13,567 nt of DNA, taken from assembly GCA_002337215.1 (NCBI GenBank), contig DDFO01000024.1, forward strand, positions 765 to 14,331, read 5' to 3'. The notes beneath the pieces were generated by a model. That model did not search any database. It saw only the letters and a list, made by a program, of their open reading frames with translations, and was not told the DNA's origin. This DNA comes from Phycisphaerales bacterium UBA1926 (GTDB lineage Bacteria > Planctomycetota > Phycisphaerae > Phycisphaerales > UBA1924). This document shows, piece by piece, positions 1 through 5,838 of this stretch. The position numbers and the translations under genes are program-made. The first letter of the stretch is position 1; each line of letters opens with the position of its first letter.

Positions 1-1166
1 TCGGGCAGGAACCGGTCGGCGATATACCGATGGCTCAACTGGGCGGCGCTGAGGATCGCGCTGTCGAGGATTCGCACGCCGTGGTGTGCCTCGTAGCGCT
101 CCTTCAACCCACGCAGGATCGCGACCGTCTCCTCGACGTTGGGCTGGTCGACCAGGATGGGCTGGAACCGGCGCTCGAACGCGGGGTCCTTCTCGATGTG
201 CTTGCGGTACTCGTCGAGCGTGGTCGCGCCGATGCAGCGGAGCTCGCCCCGCGCCAGCGCTGGCTTGAGCAGGTTGCCGGCGCTCACGGCGCCCTCCGCG
301 GCGCCCGCACCGATGACGGTGTGCAGCTCATCGATGAACATGATGATCTTGCCGTCGCTCGCGGTGACTTCCTTCAGGACGCTCTTGAGGCGTTCCTCGA
401 ACTCGCCCCGGTACTTCGCGCCCGCGAGCAGCTGCCCGACATCGAGCGCCATGATCCGCTTGTCGCGCATCCCGTCCGGGCAGTCGCCCTGGACGATCCG
501 CAGCGATAGGCCCTCGGCGATCGCAGTCTTGCCCACGCCGGGCTCACCGATCAACACGGGGTTGTTCTTCGTCCGCCGGCTGAGCACCTGCATGCACCGG
601 CGGATCTCCTCGTCGCGCCCGATGACCGGATCCAGCTTGCCCTGCTGGGCCTTCTCGGTCAGGTCGATCGCGTACTTCTTGAGCGCCTCGTACTGCGTCT
701 CGGAGTCCTGATCGGTGACGTGCTCAACGCCCGAGGCCTTGCGCAACTGCGCGATCGCATCGGCCACGAGCTTCCGCGTGACGCCGAAGGTCGAGAGGAG
801 TTCCTTGGCGGGCCCCCCCACCTCCGCGAGCGCGAGCAGCAGGTGCTCGGTCGAGACGTAGCTATCGCCGAGCTGCTTGGACTCCGCGTCCGCCTTCGTC
901 ATGATCTCGAGCAGCGCCCGCCCGCCGGACCCCGCGCCGCTGCTGGTGGTGGGCAGCCTGCCCAGCTCGCTGTCGACAACGCCCGCGATCTGGTCGGCCT
1001 TCGCGCCCGTCTTCTCGATGACGCTCCAAACGGGTCCGGATTTCTCGCTCAGGAGCGATGCGAGAACGTGGAGCCCGGTGACTTCCGGGTTCTGCCTGCC
1101 GACGGCGTCCGCCTGGGCGGCCGCGAGCGTCTGCTGGGCGATGGTGGTGAATCGATCGGTGTGCAT
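1..1166 (-). CDS. clpB: ATP-dependent disaggregase ClpB (Hsp100), N-terminal part, cut by window edge
   Basis: This is the first 388 residues of ClpB, the cytoplasmic hexameric AAA+ chaperone that works with DnaK to pull proteins out of aggregates. The repeat-type Clp N-domain covers about residues 1-145. It is followed by nucleotide-binding domain 1 with Walker [10 protein letters not shown] (207-215), pore-loop segment [10 protein letters not shown] (251-260), Walker B FIDELH (277-282) and the arginine-finger segment ERRFQP (331-336). Walker A sits almost exactly where it does in E. coli ClpB. The gene runs off the left edge; a full ClpB has about 860 residues, so the middle domain and NBD2 lie outside. 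The start at 1166 is preceded by a strong GAGGAGG Shine-Dalgarno at 1173-1179 with a 6-nt spacer. No CIRCE element is seen upstream. ClpA and ClpC are less likely because the N-domain and NBD1 sequence follow ClpB. Confidence 0.96.
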   Translation of the reverse strand, partial: MHTDRFTTIAQQTLAAAQADAVGRQNPEVTGLHVLASLLSEKSGPVWSVIEKTGAKADQIAGVVDSELGRLPTTSSGAGSGGRALLEIMTKADAESKQLGDSYVSTEHLLLALAEVGGPAKELLSTFGVTRKLVADAIAQLRKASGVEHVTDQDSETQYEALKKYAIDLTEKAQQGKLDPVIGRDEEIRRCMQVLSRRTKNNPVLIGEPGVGKTAIAEGLSLRIVQGDCPDGMRDKRIMALDVGQLLAGAKYRGEFEERLKSVLKEVTASDGKIIMFIDELHTVIGAGAAEGAVSAGNLLKPALARGELRCIGATTLDEYRKHIEKDPAFERRFQPILVDQPNVEETVAILRGLKERYEAHHGVRILDSAILSAAQLSHRYIADRFLP

Positions 1167-1308
1167 GATGAACCTCCTCGGCCTCCCCTCGCGTTCCGGA
1201 GGGGATACCGAACAGACCTCATTGCAAGCCGCGCGCCCGACCGATTCACGGCTCTGAACCGCCTTCAGGAGCTCAAAACGCGATATATGTCAGCAGGCAA
1301 CTGCCGTT

Positions 1309-1327
1309 CTGGCGTTCAATCTGCCAG
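1309..1327. promoter_or_regulatory. Inverted repeat CTGGC-N9-GCCAG upstream of clpB
   Basis: Two 5-bp arms (1309-1313 and 1323-1327) are separated by 9 bp, about 145 bp upstream of the clpB start, in the 209-bp gap between clpB and the preceding co-oriented gene. The spacing of 9 resembles CIRCE, but the arms do not match TTAGCACTC/GAGTGCTAA, and an HspR-type CTTGAGT motif is also absent. With only 5-bp arms it may be chance. No convincing -35/-10 pair for clpB was found; an AT-rich ACATATAT run lies at 1283-1290 on the - strand. Confidence 0.2.
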
Positions 1328-1375
1328 TGTGGGTCACATGCGCACAAACCGTCGTTTACAGGGAGAATCGAGGTT

Positions 1376-1675
1376 TCAGGCGGTCACATCGAGCTGGCGC
1401 CCGGTCTCGCTTGGTACCGGCTGGGCACTGATCCGCCCCCGGCCCGCGGACAGATCCGAGCTCGGGGTGATCTGCAGGCCCGATGAACGCCCCGAAGCCC
1501 GGGCCTGGGCCCCCACCGCCGCCGAGTCTTCGATCATCTGCACCGCGGCCTGACCCTCGGCTTCCGCAGCGTCGAGCGTCTTGCGCGCAACCGCGACCCC
1601 GACTTGGTTCCGAAGATCGGCCGAGAACGTGGAACTGAACGCGCTGGACAGGGCAGAAAGCATCGCCGCAGACAT
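1376..1675 (-). CDS. YjfB-type putative motility protein
   Basis: This 99-residue protein carries the core seen in the small YjfB 'putative motility protein' family: a helix of the form VAVARKTLDAAEAEGQAAVQ followed by MIEDS (about residues 27-51). An alternating Ser/Ala/Leu N-terminus precedes it, and a Ser/Arg/Gly-rich tail follows. YjfB-family members are usually 60-100 residues, and their molecular role is not established; the motility link comes from genomic association in other bacteria. There is no signal peptide or transmembrane segment, so it is predicted cytoplasmic. The start at 1675 has only a weak GGCGGA upstream, and a second in-frame ATG lies four codons in. It is followed 209 bp later by clpB on the same strand, probably as a separate unit. 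It could instead be an unrelated short helical protein. Confidence 0.6.
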   Translation of the reverse strand: MSAAMLSALSSAFSSTFSADLRNQVGVAVARKTLDAAEAEGQAAVQMIEDSAAVGAQARASGRSSGLQITPSSDLSAGRGRISAQPVPSETGRQLDVTA

Positions 1676-1739
1676 CGTCCGCCCGAAGACTCGACTTCAG
1701 CGTGAACCACAATATCTGCATTATTCAGAGGTTACGGCT

Positions 1740-1927
1740 GCTCGACATCCCGGCGTCCGCGTTCGAAACGGTCAGGCCGAACCCCAATTCGAGGTGGGTG
1801 CCACCGACCGGATCCCCGCCTTCCACTCGGAGGAGGCTTGGCGTTCGCCCGGTAATTCGGGAGGCTCCCGTGAGGTCAGAAAGGTTCAAACATTCACCGT
1901 TCGGACGCGGACGCCAGGATGTCGAGC
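1740..1927. repeat. Long imperfect inverted repeat, MITE-like (arms 1740-1772 and 1896-1927)
   Basis: The left arm starts GCTCGACATCCCGGCGTCCG and the right arm ends with the reverse complement, CGGACGCCAGGATGTCGAGC. Over 33 and 32 nt the arms agree except for two substitutions and one 1-nt gap, so about 30 bp pair. They enclose about 123 bp of non-coding sequence that itself contains smaller dyads (CGGGAG-G-CTCCCG around 1858-1870). Arms this long point to terminal inverted repeats of a small non-autonomous element or to a large hairpin RNA or cruciform. No target-site duplication was recognised at the flanks and no second copy occurs in the window, so the mobile-element reading is inference. 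Confidence 0.75.
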
Positions 1928-2036
1928 CACTGTGCGCAGTCTACCTCGCACGGATCCGCTTTCCGCGCGACTTCCTGCGAAGACACGCGATTATCATGTC
2001 GGCCCGATCCCCCGCCCGGCGTGAACGCGGGCCACA

Positions 2037-2057
2037 CGATCTGAGATCGGTTTTTTT
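2037..2057 (+). terminator. Intrinsic terminator-like hairpin with T7 tract, no upstream gene
   Basis: CGATC (2037-2041), loop TGA and GATCG (2045-2049) are followed by one G and seven consecutive Ts (2051-2057). The stem is short (5 bp) but the T run is the longest in the window. No + strand protein gene precedes it in this window; the two genes to the left are on the - strand. Confidence 0.45.
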
Positions 2058-2080
2058 CTGACCCACCGCGGCACCCAGGG

Positions 2081-2104
2081 CGGGGGATGCTGGTATCCTC
2101 CCCG
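2081..2104 (+). promoter_or_regulatory. Candidate promoter -10 (TATCCT) inside a dyad, for the lipoprotein gene
   Basis: TATCCT at 2094-2099 would serve as a -10 box and place a transcription start near 2106. It lies within a dyad: CGGGGGAT at 2081-2088 faces ATCCTCCCCG at 2095-2104, with one unpaired base. No TTGACA-like -35 stands at 16-18 bp, so an activator or extended contacts would be needed. Weak assignment. Confidence 0.3.
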
Positions 2105-2105
2105 G

Positions 2106-2269
2106 CGTCGTGCGGTGCTCGGGCCCGACCAGGGGAGGTGGATCCGAGGCCGTGCGGGTGGTTCTGGAAGGATCACCCGCAAGCGACGCCCTCGTGGTGC
2201 GGGGTGGGATGGCCCCAGAACCAGGCCGCTGAAGCACGCTCTCCGGCGCGGCCACGATAGGAGTCCAGC
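2106..2269 (+). promoter_or_regulatory. Structured 5' leader with mutually exclusive helices upstream of lipoprotein gene
   Basis: GCGGGTG (2154-2160) pairs perfectly with CACCCGC (2174-2180), closing a hairpin extended by wobble pairs around loop TGGAA. The nine bases TGGTTCTGG (2159-2167), which form part of that hairpin, are also perfectly complementary to CCAGAACCA (2215-2223). In that alternative, CACCCGC could pair with GCGGG/TG around 2199-2206. GTGCT (2115-2119) and AGCAC (2233-2237) could close the whole fold. It matches no riboswitch class I recognise. The region is GC-rich, which raises chance pairing. Confidence 0.35.
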
Positions 2270-2548
2270 ATGCAGTTCCGTTCGAACCGTACTCGTTTCC
2301 TCGTCGCCGCTCTCGGCGTTGCAGGCGTCTCCGTCGCAGCGCTCTCGGGCTGCTCGAAGACCGGCATCGCGGCGCTGCGCGCCGATCCGACACCCGAACT
2401 GCTCACTTCGGTCGAGTCGCCGACCGAGTCCGCCAACTCGTACGCGATCCAGAAGAACCTGAACCTTCGCATGATGCTCGACGACGCCGCCCGCGTGATC
2501 TATATCGATCGCCCGAGCCGACTCAACCCGGCCCCGATCCCGGATTGA
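2270..2548 (+). CDS. Small predicted lipoprotein, function unknown
   Basis: This 92-residue protein has a lipoprotein signal: positively charged MQFRSNRTRF, a hydrophobic stretch (LVAALGVAGVSVAAL) and the lipobox LSGC, with C28 as the lipidated cysteine. The mature part is only about 65 residues, with no recognisable domain; it holds a helical-looking segment (SYAIQKNLNLRMMLDDAARVI) and ends in a Pro/Arg-rich tail. It would be anchored in a membrane after signal peptidase II processing. The start at 2270 is supported by TAGGAG about 7 nt upstream. It is monocistronic, preceded by a structured leader and followed by hairpins before the convergent gene. Small lipoproteins of this kind are often surface or division accessory proteins, but nothing here identifies the role. 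Confidence 0.85.
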   Translation: MQFRSNRTRFLVAALGVAGVSVAALSGCSKTGIAALRADPTPELLTSVESPTESANSYAIQKNLNLRMMLDDAARVIYIDRPSRLNPAPIPD

Positions 2549-2633
2549 TCATCGCGACCGGCGAGGCCCTCACAGCCAAAACCATTCAATCCGGCGGGCC
2601 GTGATCCTGACACGCCCGCTGGAACTTCCCGGC

Positions 2634-2654
2634 AATCACACCAGCGGTGTGATT
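2634..2654. terminator. Perfect 9-bp hairpin downstream of lipoprotein gene
   Basis: AATCACACC (2634-2642), loop AGC and GGTGTGATT (2646-2654) form a perfect stem 85 nt after the lipoprotein stop. Only three Ts follow on the + strand, so termination is possible but not classic. The dyad could equally be a protein-binding palindrome. It lies between convergent genes and would act on either strand. Confidence 0.4.
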
Positions 2655-2657
2655 TCG

Positions 2658-2734
2658 GGGATGCGGTACCAAAGCACGGCGGATCCCGGCTTCCGAAATA
2701 GGAAAGCGGGAACCGCCGTGTGTTCTGTAATCCC
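2658..2734. repeat. Extended inverted repeat between convergent genes
   Basis: CACGGCGG (2675-2682) faces CCGCCGTG (2713-2720). Inside, TCCCG/CGGGA and TTCC/GGAA continue the stem with three mismatched positions around the loop GAAATA (2695-2700). In total 17 of 20 positions pair. Outside it, GGGAT (2658-2662) and ATCCC (2730-2734) can close a larger fold. It lacks a T tract on either side, so it may be a bidirectional transcript-end structure, an mRNA 3' stabiliser or part of a small RNA. Confidence 0.55.
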
Positions 2735-2767
2735 TGCACCAAACCGAGACGAGCCGTCCCGCCGCCT

Positions 2768-2795
2768 GATCCCCGAGGGCATCGCCCCGGGAATC
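2768..2795. other. Third hairpin in the convergent intergenic region
   Basis: GAT-C-CCCG-A-GGGC pairs with GCCC-CGGG-A-ATC with one mismatch and one bulge, giving an 11-bp stem with a short loop. It lies just downstream of the H1-like gene stop at 2812 and could be the transcript end of that - strand gene, although no T tract follows. Confidence 0.35.
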
Positions 2796-2811
2796 AACGG
2801 CCGAACATTCG

Positions 2812-3264
2812 TCACTTCGTCGTGTACTGGCCGCGCGAGACCTTGCGGAACCGCGGATCCTTGATGAGCGTCTGGTTCACGATGGTGCGGAAGCTCGACG
2901 ACGTGGTCTGGTAGCCGGCCCGCTGGACCTCTTCGGCCGCCTCGGTCACCGACATCGTCGTGTTCTTCAGCAGGTTGACCAGCGCCTCGCTGAGGCTCGA
3001 GTCGTTCCGGGGACGACGGCGCGGCTGACCGCCCGCCGTGACACCGAATGCCCCGGCGCCGCCGAGCGACTGGATCTCATCCTCGACGTCGCGGACCTGG
3101 GTGAGCAGGCGATCCCTCTTGCTGACAAGACGCTTCATGTCCCGCTCACGGCGACGCATCTCGCGCTGGAGTTCATCGAACGAGAGATTGTCGAGCGATG
3201 ATCCGGAAGGCTTGCTCGCCTTGGTTTTCTTGGAAGTTTTCTTTGTTGATTTCTTCTTCGCCAT
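2812..3264 (-). CDS. H1-like, coiled-coil protein with C-terminal HARE/winged-helix-type domain
   Basis: This is a 150-residue basic protein with three visible parts. The N-terminus (1-18) is a lysine-rich histone-H1-like tail (MAKKKSTKKTSKKTKASK). Residues 28-67 form a charged coiled coil (DELQREMRRRERDMKRL onward). After a Gly/Arg linker (PRRRPR), residues 90-150 resemble HARE-HTH-type winged helices: SLSEALVNLL, VTEAAEEVQRAGY and the closing DPRFRKVSRGQY. It is probably a nucleoid-associated or DNA-binding regulator (inference). The start at 3264 is chosen because AGGTGG lies 5 nt upstream and the lysine tail begins there; an upstream in-frame ATG at 3381 would add a non-basic stretch without family resemblance. 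It is transcribed in the same direction as parB but 199 bp downstream of it, in AT-richer DNA that probably has its own promoter. Confidence 0.8.
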   Translation of the reverse strand: MAKKKSTKKTSKKTKASKPSGSSLDNLSFDELQREMRRRERDMKRLVSKRDRLLTQVRDVEDEIQSLGGAGAFGVTAGGQPRRRPRNDSSLSEALVNLLKNTTMSVTEAAEEVQRAGYQTTSSSFRTIVNQTLIKDPRFRKVSRGQYTTK

Positions 3265-3463
3265 TATGGCCACCTTTTTGTGACGATTCACCGGACCAAA
3301 CACCGTACAATCAATAGGTTCCGGCTTCCCTACGCTCGCGAGTCTAGGCGCAACGGTGTGTTCGATCCGATTTCGTCGCAATCTATGGAGAAGATGCTCT
3401 GATATCTGAACAAAAATGAGAGTGCCGAATCTGTGTCTTTCTAGTTTAGGTGCCCCGATCTAT
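3265..3463. other. AT-richer intergenic region between parB and the H1-like gene
   Basis: These 199 bp are noticeably less GC-rich than the flanks, which fits a promoter region for the - strand H1-like gene. A dyad ACACCGT/ACGGTGT (arms near 3300 and 3353) with about 47 bp between arms is present. No clear terminator for parB and no convincing -35/-10 pair was found. Confidence 0.3.
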
Positions 3464-4549
3464 CTAGTCAGAACTACCCGGGTCGAAACCGATCCGAGAC
3501 ATCAGGTCATCGAAGTGATCCAGGTCGAAGAAGCGGAGCTGGATCGCGCCTTTCCCGGAACGATCGACGCGCAGCGAGACCTTTGTGCCCAGGTGTTCGC
3601 CGAGTCTCTTCTCGAGTGCGCGGGTCTCCACATCGCCCATGCCGTCATCCACCGTGCCGTTCCGCGTGGCTGTGCCCGGGGTCTCGCCGCGCTGCTTGAG
3701 CCGGCGCGCTTCCTCTTCAAGCCGGCGGACGCTCCATCCCTCCCGGCTCGCACGCGTCGCGGTCTCCACCCGCGCCGGTCCCTCGGGAAGCGACAGGAGC
3801 GCCTTGCCGTGCCCCAGTCCGAGCAGGCCCGTTGCGAGCATGTCACGGACCGGCGCCTCAAGCTCGGCGAGCCGAAGAAGGTTCGAGACCGACGAACGGT
3901 CGAGACCGACCCGCTCGGCGACAACCGACTGGCTGAATCCGAACGTGTCAATGAGCCGCCTGATCGCGTCCGCCCGCTCGATGGGATTCAGATCCTCCCG
4001 CTGCAGATTCTCGATGAGCGCCGTCTCCGCGGCGGACTGCTCGTCGATGTCCACGACCAACGCCGGGATGTCCTCGAGCCCGGCAAGCCGTGACGCGCGC
4101 CATCGCCGCTCCCCCGCGACGAGCTCATACTCGCCATCGGGGTCTGGGCGGACAGTAATCGGCTGGATCACGCCGACCGAGCGGATGGATGACGCGAGCG
4201 ACTCGAGCGCCGCATCATCAAAGACCGCGCGAGGCTGGTGCCGCCCGGGCCTGATCGACTCGAGCGGGATGCGCCGGACACCAGGGGTAACATCTTTGCC
4301 AGAAAGGTTTTGCGAGCGATCGCGAACATCGGCGGCCGATGGAACGTCCGATAATTTTTGATCAACCAACGCCCCTTGGGGTGCCGATCCGGGCTGTGCG
4401 TTGATTGCCTGTGACTCGGGCTCGGGAACAGCGGAAGGCTGAAGAACCGGAGCGGGACGGCTGGTCGCGCCCGCGTCGAGCATCGCGCTCAGTCCCTTGC
4501 CCAGTCTCTTCTTTGCCGGCTTTTTCGCCGACTTCTTTGACGGATTCAT
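3464..4549 (-). CDS. parB: Chromosome-partitioning protein ParB (CTPase clamp)
   Basis: This 361-residue ParB binds parS, loads as a CTP-dependent sliding clamp and directs origin segregation and SMC loading. Residues 16-24 (LGKGLSAML) are the N-terminal ParA-interacting motif, preceded by a Lys-rich tail. A Pro/Ala linker follows. The CTP-binding N-domain has RPGRHQPR (100-107), GERRWRA (146-152) and ENLQREDLNP (180-189). The helix-turn-helix lies at about 205-227 (SQSVVAERVGLDRSSVSNLL), followed by GHGKALL (246-252), and the C-terminal dimerisation domain at about 306-355. All expected parts are present and the length is slightly above typical. The start at 4549 has AAGGAGG 4 nt upstream; a longer frame to 4624 lacks this and adds non-family sequence. 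parA is not adjacent in this window, which is unusual. A perfect parS-like site 138 bp upstream suggests autoregulation. Confidence 0.96.
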   Translation of the reverse strand: MNPSKKSAKKPAKKRLGKGLSAMLDAGATSRPAPVLQPSAVPEPESQAINAQPGSAPQGALVDQKLSDVPSAADVRDRSQNLSGKDVTPGVRRIPLESIRPGRHQPRAVFDDAALESLASSIRSVGVIQPITVRPDPDGEYELVAGERRWRASRLAGLEDIPALVVDIDEQSAAETALIENLQREDLNPIERADAIRRLIDTFGFSQSVVAERVGLDRSSVSNLLRLAELEAPVRDMLATGLLGLGHGKALLSLPEGPARVETATRASREGWSVRRLEEEARRLKQRGETPGTATRNGTVDDGMGDVETRALEKRLGEHLGTKVSLRVDRSGKGAIQLRFFDLDHFDDLMSRIGFDPGSSD

Positions 4550-4686
4550 TCGGCCTCCTTGCCAGTTCAGTGATACACAATCGCAATCGCGTTCGACGCC
4601 GCCAATCGTACCGCCATGAACCACCGCGCGCGATCACGCGGCGTCACGACAGACACAGTTCGGTACAGAAAGTCCCGGCAGGGGGG

Positions 4687-4702
4687 CGTTCCACGTGGAA
4701 CG
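4687..4702. promoter_or_regulatory. parS-like centromere site (perfect 16-bp palindrome)
   Basis: CGTTCCACGTGGAACG is a perfect palindrome matching 12 of 16 positions of the general bacterial parS consensus TGTTTCACGTGAAACA, including the invariant GTT.CACGTG.AAC frame. It lies in the gap between the ABC ATPase stop (4715) and the parB start (4549). Its closeness to parB makes ParB binding very likely. Confidence 0.8.
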
Positions 4703-4714
4703 GGCGACGGGGAC

Positions 4715-5791
4715 TCACGCCTCGATGAGCGCGATCTCGTCCGGGTCGGCGGTCAGGGCGATCGGCTTGCCGACCTCCGGGACCGAAGTCACGCCACGGC
4801 GGCCGTGCACCATCGCGAGAATGTTTCGCTCCCCCACCATCGCTTCGACGTGCGTGGACTCGCCGAGGAAGGTGGTCGCGCTCACGGTGCCATGGAGCGC
4901 GTGGGGGTGCTCGGAGCCGACGAGCGACCAGGACTCGGGACGGATCGAGCACCGGACGGGTGAACCCGCGGGGCAATCGGAGTGGGGGAGCGGGAGATTT
5001 CCGAAGGGTGTTTCCACGTGGAACCCCCCCGCCTCCACTCCCAGCGTGCCCTCGATGATGTTGGTCTCGCCCAGGAAATCGGCCACGAACTTGTTCTTGG
5101 GACGGTAATACGCGTCCGCCGGCGCAGCGATCTGCTCGACACACCCGCTCCGAAGGATCGCCAACCGATCGGCGACGCTCATCGCCTCTTTCTGATCGTG
5201 GGTCACATAGACGGTGGTGATGCCGCTGTCCTTGCAGGTCCGGCGGATCTCGTTGCGGAGCTCGCCCCGGAGCTTCGCGTCGAGATTGCTCAACGGTTCA
5301 TCGAGCAGGAGAACTTCCGGCCTGATCACCAACGCCCTCGCGAGCGCGACGCGCTGCTGTTGACCACCCGAGAGCTGCGTGGGCTTGCGATCGGCATACT
5401 GGGTCATCTGCACGGATTCGAGCGCCGCACCAACCTGCTTCTTTTGTTCTGTTTTTGATAGGTTTCGGATCTTGAGGCCGAACGCGACGTTGTCGGCGAC
5501 CGACATGTGCGGCCAGAGCGCGTACGACTGGAAGACCATCCCGGTGTTCCGCTTGTTGGCGGGCGTAGACGTCACATCGCGATCATTGAAATAGATCGAG
5601 CCTTTGGTGGGATCGATGAATCCCGCGATCATGCGGAGCAGCGTTGTTTTCCCGCAGCCCGACGGGCCGAGCAGGAAGAACAGCTCGCCCGGCTCGATCT
5701 GCAGGGAGATGTCATCGACGGCGGTGGTGGTGCCGCCGCCGTGCGCTCGGAATGCTTTGGTCAGGTTCTCGATGCGGATCGTGCAGGTCAT
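4715..5791 (-). CDS. ABC transporter ATP-binding protein, CUT1/PotA-FbpC type
   Basis: This 358-residue ATPase would power a binding-protein-dependent importer at the cytoplasmic face of the inner membrane. Visible motifs are Walker A GPSGCGKTT (42-50), Q-loop VFQSYALWPH (86-95), signature LSGGQQQR (140-147), Walker B VLLLDEP (160-166), D-loop SNLDAK and switch His in VTHD (196-199). A C-terminal TOBE-type regulatory domain covers about 242-350. The Q-loop and length fit the iron/polyamine/sugar CUT1 group, but the substrate cannot be told from the ATPase alone. No permease or binding protein is adjacent in the window. ATG at 5791 is chosen; an in-frame TTG at 5800 would add three residues. 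Neither has a Shine-Dalgarno, suggesting a leaderless message. The coding sequence contains a parS-like site at codons for FHVE (257-260). Confidence 0.93.
   Translation of the reverse strand: MTCTIRIENLTKAFRAHGGGTTTAVDDISLQIEPGELFFLLGPSGCGKTTLLRMIAGFIDPTKGSIYFNDRDVTSTPANKRNTGMVFQSYALWPHMSVADNVAFGLKIRNLSKTEQKKQVGAALESVQMTQYADRKPTQLSGGQQQRVALARALVIRPEVLLLDEPLSNLDAKLRGELRNEIRRTCKDSGITTVYVTHDQKEAMSVADRLAILRSGCVEQIAAPADAYYRPKNKFVADFLGETNIIEGTLGVEAGGFHVETPFGNLPLPHSDCPAGSPVRCSIRPESWSLVGSEHPHALHGTVSATTFLGESTHVEAMVGERNILAMVHGRRGVTSVPEVGKPIALTADPDEIALIEA
5010..5025. promoter_or_regulatory. Second parS-like site, inside the ABC ATPase gene
   Basis: GTTTCCACGTGGAACC contains the 12-bp perfect palindrome TTCCACGTGGAA (5012-5023), the same core as the site at 4687-4702, 323 bp away. 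These are the only two CACGTG hexamers I found in the window. The outer positions deviate (T facing C at 5011/5024), so it is probably weaker. Confidence 0.55.
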
Positions 5792-5799
5792 AGGCCGCA

Positions 5800-5805
5800 A
5801 GCGTA
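5800..5805 (-). promoter_or_regulatory. Possible -10 for a leaderless ABC ATPase transcript
   Basis: On the - strand TACGCT stands 8 nt before the ATG at 5791, the distance expected for transcription starting almost at the start codon. This would explain the missing ribosome-binding site. No good -35 is placed at 17 bp; a TTGACC lies only 11 bp upstream of the box. Weak. Confidence 0.2.
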
Positions 5806-5820
5806 TCGGGGCCGCCGGTC

Positions 5821-5830
5821 AAAGGGGAGG
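5821..5830 (+). promoter_or_regulatory. Strong Shine-Dalgarno without a canonical start codon, before the ECF sigma gene
   Basis: AAAGGGGAGG is the best ribosome-binding sequence in this region. At a spacing of 8 nt comes ATC (5839), in frame with the sigma factor. A GTG at 5843 is 12 nt away and in another frame. See the sigma factor entry. Confidence 0.45.
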
Positions 5831-5838
5831 CTCGGCCC

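Larger units (their letters stand above)
1676..2269. other. 594-bp region without protein genes but with many structured elements
   Basis: No open frame here has protein-like composition; long frames are Arg/Pro-rich and lack ribosome sites. The region holds an AT-richer promoter-like patch around 1700-1725, a long inverted repeat (1740-1927), a terminator-shaped hairpin with seven Ts (2037-2057), a second hairpin over a TATCCT box (2081-2104) and a foldable leader before the lipoprotein gene (about 2106-2269). It is a reasonable place to look for a non-coding RNA. Confidence 0.5.

Noticed and set aside
1167..1375. CIRCE or HspR heat-shock operator upstream of clpB
   Set aside because: Only a 5-bp CTGGC/GCCAG dyad is present; neither the CIRCE arms nor the CTTGAGT motif occurs.
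1761..1769. GTTCGAAAC resembling a tRNA T-loop
   Set aside because: The flanks cannot form a 5-bp T-stem and no acceptor, D or anticodon arms are found upstream.
2112..2239. Possible 4.5S SRP RNA or T-box (GGAAGGA tip; GGGTGGTTCTGG resembling the T-box sequence)
   Set aside because: The conserved SRP AGCA side of the tip and the T-box UGGNACC core are both absent, and no aminoacyl-tRNA or amino-acid gene follows.
4687..4702. Reading the CACGTG palindrome as a generic transcription-factor site
   Set aside because: The GTT.CACGTG.AAC frame and its position next to parB fit parS much better.
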